Of a DNA stretch of 64,000 nucleotides, positions 59,030 to 64,000 are shown one piece after another; the stretch's first letter is position 1, and every line of letters begins with the position of its first letter. Below the pieces are notes generated by a model that worked only from the letters and a program-made list of their open reading frames with translations, searched no databases and was not told where the DNA came from. The stretch is from Saprospiraceae bacterium (GTDB lineage Bacteria; Bacteroidota; Bacteroidia; Chitinophagales; Saprospiraceae), in contig JADJVN010000016.1 of assembly GCA_016710585.1 (NCBI GenBank), positions 1 to 64,000 of the forward strand, read 5' to 3'. Both the position numbers and the translations under genes were made by a program.

Positions 59030-59946
59030 CCACTACCGCTGAGAAAATATTTACCTCGATAGAAAGTGATATCATAGAAATCTATGTCTGGGAGATTATC
59101 TATTTCCTTCCATGAATCTCCACCATCATCGCTAATCCATGCAAGTCCATTTTCACCTGCGACCAAAATTTCATTTTCATCCCTAATTTTGACACATCTG
59201 AATGCTTTATCTGCGACAAATGGGCTTGAAGCATTTCTTATTTTTGTAAATGATTTTCCATTGTCATTTGATCTCAATATAGTTCCAAAATTCACTACAA
59301 TAAAACTAATATTTCCTTTAGAATCAATATCTCGAAAATGATCGCCATCAACATCTAGAGTATCCCAATTCATACCATCATCCATAGAGCGAAGCACTAT
59401 CCCAAATCCAGCGGTGAGCCAAACTCGATCTCCAATATTCTGTATCGCATCTAACTCATGATTCAAATTTAATATATTCCTCAATTGGCCCATTGAATCA
59501 ACGCAATCAATAAAACCTGAGCCAAATGCCTCCCCTCCCACAGCTATTGCAGTATGCTCAGACTGTCCATCAATAGACCTATAAAACTTATAAGTCGGAC
59601 TGAAATAATTCTTGTATTGTGTTATGGTATGCTTTGTGATCATATCAATTCCAGTTGACCAAATTTTATCAGCGTATACTCGTGATGAGAATGAAAAAAT
59701 CTTTTTATCATACAATGAATCTTTAATCCAAGATTCACCGCCGTCTGTACTTTTCATCAACAATGCCCGAGTCCAAGTATTTCCACCAACGACCATTATA
59801 TTTTGATCATCCCAATGGTATATCCCTGTGAGATCATCATTGCTGGGTGTTTGTATGACTTCAAATGATTTCTCGACCTGATCTCTGCAATGGAACTGCA
59901 CGATACATAATAAAAACAGACTGATCTTCCATGCGTCGATTTGCAT
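59002..59946 (-). CDS. YCF48/BNR-like beta-propeller protein, exported
   Basis: 314 aa with a hydrophobic N-terminus (KISLFLLCIVQFHC). Several Asp-box-like repeats are visible: KSTDGGESWIK, RSMDDGMNWDTL, RSNDNGKSFTKI and ISDDGGDSWKEI, the pattern of YCF48-like and sialidase-type propellers. The blades read as 'event time versus condition' loops without catalytic residues, so a binding or assembly role is likely, not sialidase. Such proteins are common lipoprotein or T9SS cargo in Bacteroidota; the Cys near residue 20 is not in a good lipobox and there is no C-terminal sorting domain. Confidence 0.75.
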   Translation of the reverse strand: MQIDAWKISLFLLCIVQFHCRDQVEKSFEVIQTPSNDDLTGIYHWDDQNIMVVGGNTWTRALLMKSTDGGESWIKDSLYDKKIFSFSSRVYADKIWSTGIDMITKHTITQYKNYFSPTYKFYRSIDGQSEHTAIAVGGEAFGSGFIDCVDSMGQLRNILNLNHELDAIQNIGDRVWLTAGFGIVLRSMDDGMNWDTLDVDGDHFRDIDSKGNISFIVVNFGTILRSNDNGKSFTKIRNASSPFVADKAFRCVKIRDENEILVAGENGLAWISDDGGDSWKEIDNLPDIDFYDITFYRGKYFLSGSGGKILKILD

Positions 59947-59959
59947 CTTCGCTAGATAT

Positions 59960-60475
59960 TTATCTTCTTATAAAATTTGGAAAAGAGGCATTGCTCTGAT
60001 GAGAGCATCGATCTGTCAAAGGGTATTTCAACTTATAGTTTTTCGAGAATGCAATAAGGAATGTCGTCAAATGTTCAAATACAATATTTTTACAATTTGG
60101 CTTAGGAAAATAAACGATATTCTGGATCGTACCATCTGCATTAAAAAATACATTGAGATATAATTTCAAACCATTCAAATCAAAGTTAACTTGCTTTGAA
60201 TATTCCTCCATTTCCAATAAGAAAATATTCCAGACCTCATGTGCTTTGACAATATTGTTGTCACACAAATTGAGCATGGATTTTTCATAGATATTGATTA
60301 AATCTTCGTAGGGTCTTTCATACTCTCCAAGAAGAAAGGCCTTGGGCAGATTTGGCTGCTCTTGATATTTATTCACTGGATATGCCGCCTGAGCATGAGC
60401 TGCTTCTGTCACTGACAACAGCGTAAAAGCGAAGATATATAATAGAGTTCTGTTCATTAATCCACAAAAATACAA
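59960..60475 (-). CDS. Small secreted protein of unknown function
   Basis: 171 aa; the start is probably Met7 (60457), giving a clean signal peptide (MNRTLLYIFAFTLLSVTEAAHAQA). The second half (LYLNVFFNADGTIQNIVYFPKP, then a helix) resembles the energy-transducer-like strand-strand-helix seen in small Bacteroidota periplasmic proteins, but I do not recognise the family. It lies 13 bp upstream of the YCF48-like gene on the same strand, so they probably form a two-gene unit. Confidence 0.65.
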   Translation of the reverse strand: MYFCGLMNRTLLYIFAFTLLSVTEAAHAQAAYPVNKYQEQPNLPKAFLLGEYERPYEDLINIYEKSMLNLCDNNIVKAHEVWNIFLLEMEEYSKQVNFDLNGLKLYLNVFFNADGTIQNIVYFPKPNCKNIVFEHLTTFLIAFSKNYKLKYPLTDRCSHQSNASFPNFIRR

Positions 60476-60591
60476 TAAAATATAATGACATAAGTCTATT
60501 TTTGCGTCTTATATTACAAAACTAGTGTTAAAATTTTAATAAAAGAGGGAATTTCCCTACAAGTCTTTGTGTTTCAAATAAAAATATAAAT

Positions 60592-61158
60592 ATGATTATT
60601 GATATACTTTGTGGAATAATAGTTGGTTTTTGCTTCTATTTGGGATATACGAAAGGCATCATCAAGACTGTTTTTGGAGTATTGTCCATAATCATTGGTC
60701 TTCTTGCCACTTTAAAATTCTCACATATCCTCATGGGTCTTTTGGATAAAGTGATCGATGTGGATCCTAGAATTATGATTATCTTGGGCTTTGTCCTCAC
60801 TTTTTTACTCATCCTCATATGCATTCGAATGATAGGCAATGCACTAGAAAAACTTTTGGAAACGGCTCATATAAATTTTATAAATCAAATAGCAGGAGGA
60901 TTCGTCTCTGCATTAATCGCCCTAGTGATATACAGTTCCATTGTTGGTTTTTGTGATAAGATCAAAATCATCAAAGATGAAGTCAAAACAAGTTCTATCA
61001 CCTTTCCAATCCTGGCGACTATCCCAGATAAATCAAAAGATTTTCTAGAAAAAGCAAAACCGTTTTTCTCTGAATTCTGGCAGCGTACTCAAGACGCAAT
61101 AAACAAAGTAGATCAATCTATGCCAGAAAAAGAATTACTCCCTGAGGAAGCCAAATAA
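60592..61158 (+). CDS. CvpA family membrane protein
   Basis: 188 aa with four predicted membrane helices (about 3-22, 25-45, 60-80, 100-120) and a charged helical C-terminal tail. The beginning (IDILCGIIVGFCFYLGYTKGIIKTVF) is the usual CvpA pattern. CvpA proteins are associated with colicin V production, biofilm and envelope stress, but the molecular role is not settled. It starts a two-gene plus-strand unit with the hydrolase 4 bp later. A TATTTTTG box at 60497-60504 could be its -7 element. Confidence 0.8.
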   Translation: MIIDILCGIIVGFCFYLGYTKGIIKTVFGVLSIIIGLLATLKFSHILMGLLDKVIDVDPRIMIILGFVLTFLLILICIRMIGNALEKLLETAHINFINQIAGGFVSALIALVIYSSIVGFCDKIKIIKDEVKTSSITFPILATIPDKSKDFLEKAKPFFSEFWQRTQDAINKVDQSMPEKELLPEEAK

Positions 61159-61162
61159 TATA

Positions 61163-61810
61163 ATGAAAGTTTATTTTCTTAGTGGTCTTGGCGTCGACTG
61201 GAGAGCTTTTAAATATATCAAATTGCCTCCGCAATATGAAATCATTCATTTACCATGGATTACACCAGTAGAAGATGAACCAATTGAGCAATATGCAAAG
61301 CGAATTTCAAAAGGGATAGATGACAGTGATGATTTTTCTTTGATAGGTCTTTCTTTTGGCGGAATCCTATCAAGCGAAGTGACAGAATATGTCAAACCTA
61401 AACATACCATCCTGATTTCAAGTATCGCAAGTAGAAATGAATTGCCACTACATTATAAAATCGCAGGGGCCTTCAAGCTGAATTCTCTTTTTTCATTAAA
61501 GTCATTCAATCAGGTCAATGCTGCCAACTATTGGGTTTTTGGAATTACAGAAGATAGAGACAAGCAGCTGCTCGATGCGATATTAGAGGACACAGATCCC
61601 ATTTTCTCCAAATGGGCTGTCAATCAATTACTGAATTGGAAAAGAGACAAACCAAAAGATAAATTAATAAGAATCCATGGTGATCAAGATATGGTATTGC
61701 CCATCACGGGATTCAAACCAGATTATTTAATCAAAGGTGGTGGACATTTTATGATCTCAAATCGTGCAGAAGAAATTTCGAAAATATTGGGAGCTGAATT
61801 GGGGAGGTGA
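61163..61810 (+). CDS. Alpha/beta hydrolase
   Basis: 215 aa, cytoplasmic (no signal). Nucleophile elbow GLSFGG (Gly-x-Ser-x-Gly), acid in HGDQDMVLP and base in GGGHFMI give a complete catalytic triad in the expected order. N-terminal MKVYFLSGLGVDWRAFKYI is the typical first strand and oxyanion region. Substrate unknown; the short cap region (about 100-150) suggests a small esterase. Its tight spacing to cvpA implies cotranscription. Confidence 0.82.
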   Translation: MKVYFLSGLGVDWRAFKYIKLPPQYEIIHLPWITPVEDEPIEQYAKRISKGIDDSDDFSLIGLSFGGILSSEVTEYVKPKHTILISSIASRNELPLHYKIAGAFKLNSLFSLKSFNQVNAANYWVFGITEDRDKQLLDAILEDTDPIFSKWAVNQLLNWKRDKPKDKLIRIHGDQDMVLPITGFKPDYLIKGGGHFMISNRAEEISKILGAELGR

Positions 61811-62169
61811 TGATATTTAGAATCTAATTTCTTTCTTCTCGACAAATCAAGAGTCATTTAATAAATAATTGAATTAAATATTTATATTTACAAGACCAAA
61901 GTTAACAAGATTAATTCTGTAAAATTTGTAAAGCATTGAAATTAATACAAAAGAGGAACTGATGATTATTAAATTTCTTACACTATTCCTTTTACACAAT
62001 AATATTAGAAATATATCATTCGAACAGGAAATTGCTATCGGGGATTTACTTGTAGAATTATTGTGAATCAAATATTAGTGGTACATGGTAAAGTGGTAAT
62101 TGTAAATTGAGTATCCGTCCTAGCAGCGTTTTACGATTTAAAACGTTATCAAATTAATGAAAATTAAAC
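61811..62169. other. Intergenic spacer, 359 bp
   Basis: AT-rich leader region of the T9SS cargo gene. It contains a small hairpin, CGTTTTA / TAAAACG (62127-62145, 5-nt loop), 24 nt before the predicted start. No coding frame was recognised. Confidence 0.5.
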
Positions 62170-63723
62170 TTGAATAAAAAGAATTTATTTATAAATCTAA
62201 TCAATTTTGAGCCGATACTTGTCGGCTCAAAATTGTTGTTTATTTTATTGTACTTTATTTTGATCAGCATAAATTTAATCGGTCAAAAAAATGATAATAC
62301 ATGGATAATTGGATACCATGGTAATGGCGATGGAACCATTCCAAATAATATTGGGGCAACTTTTCTAAGCTTTAATGACAAAAAATTATCTACTAAATTT
62401 AATGATATTTCTTCCACATGTGTACTAGGTTTTAGTAACTCTTCCTTTAGTGATGTTAATGGCAATTTATTATTTGTCAGTGACGGATTTAATATATATG
62501 ATCGAAATGTAAAAGTCATAGCTAATGGAGATAGCATAAATTACGGAGAGGTATGGCAAGACTATAGAAAAGCATTTTATCCTGATGTAAATCATAATAT
62601 TTTTTTTCTTATGCCTGGGGATGATAATATAGTCATCATGATCCATCGCACTGCATCAAGAGCAGTAAAGACTGGATCTATTATCTATGACAAAATGAAT
62701 TATACACTGATTGATATCTCCCAAAAAAAAGTTATTCAAAAAAATATTAATTTTTATAAAAAAGAATTTCTTTCCTTTTTTTTTGTAGCTGTTCGCCATG
62801 CCAATGGCAGAGATTGGTGGATCATCCAGATGGAGCCTGTGAGTAATAGGCATTATTTCTTTTTATTGGATCCTAATGGAGTTCATTTTCATCATACACA
62901 AGAAATTGGTACCAAGATTAAAGATGATAATTGTAATGGAATTTGTGTATTCAATCCAGATGGTACTAAAGTGGCTTTTTTAAATATAATTATAGGCATT
63001 CAAGTGATGGATTTTGACCGATGTATAGGCATGTACTCCAATCCAGTATTATTGCCCATCATCAGTGGCTATCCATGGATTGGGACAGTGGCATTCTCTG
63101 CCTCATCAAGATTCTTATATTGTTGTTCTTCAGAGCGTGTCATCCAATACGATTTGTTTGATAAAGAATATTATCTAAAAGGAGACACAGTTGCTTATCA
63201 TAATGGTGTTTTTCCATTTGGTCTTAGCACTTATTTTTGTCATATGGCTTTAGCTCCTGATGACAAAATCTATATATCAAGCATCGGATCATCCTATTAT
63301 ATCCACACCATCGACCAGCCAGAAGTCAAAGGTATCGGATGCAATGTCTTGCAGCAGAATATCAAGATAAAAAAAGTAATGTATTCTTTTTTTCCACAGT
63401 TCCCCAACTATCGTCTCGGTGCGCTCATAGGATCTGGATGCGATACATTATTTAATCATGATAGACCGAGTTATACATTTGAAATCCATCCCAATCCAGT
63501 ACATGATGTTTTAAAACTGGTGCACAAACAAGGGGAGTTATTTCAGAATTTTAGTTTCGAATTGTATAATATCGAAGGCAAAAAAGTCTTAGAAGAAAAG
63601 CTATCATTTAATCAGAATCAATGGGATATTCCTATGAAAAATAACTTATCTGGAATTTATATTTATAGAATTATCATGAATCAAATGATCGTGGCGCATG
63701 GCAAAGCAATTCTTGTAAGGTGA
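62170..63723 (+). CDS. Secreted protein with T9SS type A sorting domain, propeller-like body
   Basis: 517 aa from a TTG at 62170; hydrophobic signal segment KLLFILLYFILISINLIG, cut before QKND. The body contains repeated WD/propeller-like strands (NGNLLFVSDGFNIYDRN, ICVFNPDGTKVAFLN, MALAPDDKIYISSIGS), similar to proteins that recount a log or data table, a common Bacteroidota family without known function. The C-terminus (FEIHPNPVHDVLKLV ... NLSGIYIYRIIMN) is a T9SS type A domain. Start caution: an ATG at 62157 would join in frame if one A of ATTAAACTTG were extra (MKINLNKKNLF), so an indel may hide the real start. Confidence 0.75.
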   Translation: MNKKNLFINLINFEPILVGSKLLFILLYFILISINLIGQKNDNTWIIGYHGNGDGTIPNNIGATFLSFNDKKLSTKFNDISSTCVLGFSNSSFSDVNGNLLFVSDGFNIYDRNVKVIANGDSINYGEVWQDYRKAFYPDVNHNIFFLMPGDDNIVIMIHRTASRAVKTGSIIYDKMNYTLIDISQKKVIQKNINFYKKEFLSFFFVAVRHANGRDWWIIQMEPVSNRHYFFLLDPNGVHFHHTQEIGTKIKDDNCNGICVFNPDGTKVAFLNIIIGIQVMDFDRCIGMYSNPVLLPIISGYPWIGTVAFSASSRFLYCCSSERVIQYDLFDKEYYLKGDTVAYHNGVFPFGLSTYFCHMALAPDDKIYISSIGSSYYIHTIDQPEVKGIGCNVLQQNIKIKKVMYSFFPQFPNYRLGALIGSGCDTLFNHDRPSYTFEIHPNPVHDVLKLVHKQGELFQNFSFELYNIEGKKVLEEKLSFNQNQWDIPMKNNLSGIYIYRIIMNQMIVAHGKAILVR

Positions 63724-63732
63724 CCAGAAGAT

Positions 63733-64000
63733 CTAACTCTTTAGCCTCTCCACAATCCTAGTAGTAGATTTCCCATCGACAAACTTCAAACTCTTGACTT
63801 CGCCTCCATGAGCATGAACGATATCTGAACCGACGATCTGATCTGCTGTCCAGTCACCGCCTTTGACTAATACATCAGGTATGATGGATGAAATAAGGCT
63901 ATACGGTGTATCTTCTGCAAATGAAATCACAGCATCTACGCTCTCCAATGCTGCCAACAATGCCATCCTATCAGCAATGGAATTAATCGGTCTAGTGGGG
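63733..64000 (-). CDS. rfaE2: D-glycero-beta-D-manno-heptose 1-phosphate adenylyltransferase (RfaE2-like), N-terminus beyond window
   Basis: The last 88 residues are in the window; the frame is open to the right edge. PTRPINSIADRMALLAALESVDAV, EDTPYSLISSIIPDVLVKGGDW and the C-terminal GKSTTRIVERL are the end of the cytidylyltransferase-fold domain that activates heptose phosphate for lipopolysaccharide core synthesis. Whether it is a stand-alone RfaE2 or part of a two-domain HldE cannot be seen. It ends 9 bp from the convergent T9SS cargo gene. Confidence 0.85.
   Translation of the reverse strand, partial: PTRPINSIADRMALLAALESVDAVISFAEDTPYSLISSIIPDVLVKGGDWTADQIVGSDIVHAHGGEVKSLKFVDGKSTTRIVERLKS

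Overview
The window looks like a chromosomal segment of a Bacteroidota bacterium, most likely Saprospiria or a relative. The reasons are: low GC; promoters of the TTG-N19-TAnnTTTG type; almost no Shine-Dalgarno sequences; type IX secretion (T9SS) C-terminal sorting domains; SdrD B-like, DUF11-like and CUB modules on secreted proteins; and a secA-SPOR-rodA-tgt-lptF/G operon of Bacteroidota flavour. Genus is not determinable from sequence reading alone.

Left half (1-39.4 kb): a secreted-protein region, nearly all on the minus strand. It starts with a partial vanadium-haloperoxidase-like protein with MopE-type metal-binding repeats (1-2082). Next is one gigantic adhesin gene (2541-18450, about 5,300 aa once two frameshifts are repaired): signal peptide, SdrD-like domain, propeller-like region, ten ~85-aa modules in a 513-bp higher-order repeat, fifteen ~164-aa DUF11-like modules joined by acidic EDDHDP linkers, four SdrD-like modules and a T9SS sorting domain. 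After a plus-strand membrane protein come a small secreted protein overlapping a copper-amine-oxidase-like protein, a PL6 polysaccharide lyase, and a tandem array of four paralogues of the giant's N-terminal part (25005-39350). All four paralogues end in the same Cys-rich tail (CxxCxNPNC...), not in a recognisable T9SS domain.

Middle (39.6-46.9 kb): an M3 oligopeptidase and an rRNA operon (16S-23S-5S, minus strand) with a consensus Bacteroidota promoter. The 16S-23S spacer carries no intact tRNA, and the 16S gene lacks about 220 nt covering V1-V2.

Right part (47.3-64 kb): housekeeping genes. These are the five-gene secA operon, a CxxCH-containing T9SS cargo, an acyltransferase, a DNA alkylation repair protein, aspS, a YCF48-like propeller, a small secreted protein, cvpA, an alpha/beta hydrolase, a T9SS cargo and a partial rfaE2.

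At least seven genes, including the expected-essential lptF/G gene and tgt, are interrupted by 1-2 nt indels, and one paralogue has a lone in-frame stop. With the 16S deletion, this suggests uncorrected long-read or assembly errors, so broken genes are annotated here as whole genes with the break positions given. No CRISPR array, intact insertion sequence, prophage or intact tRNA gene was seen.
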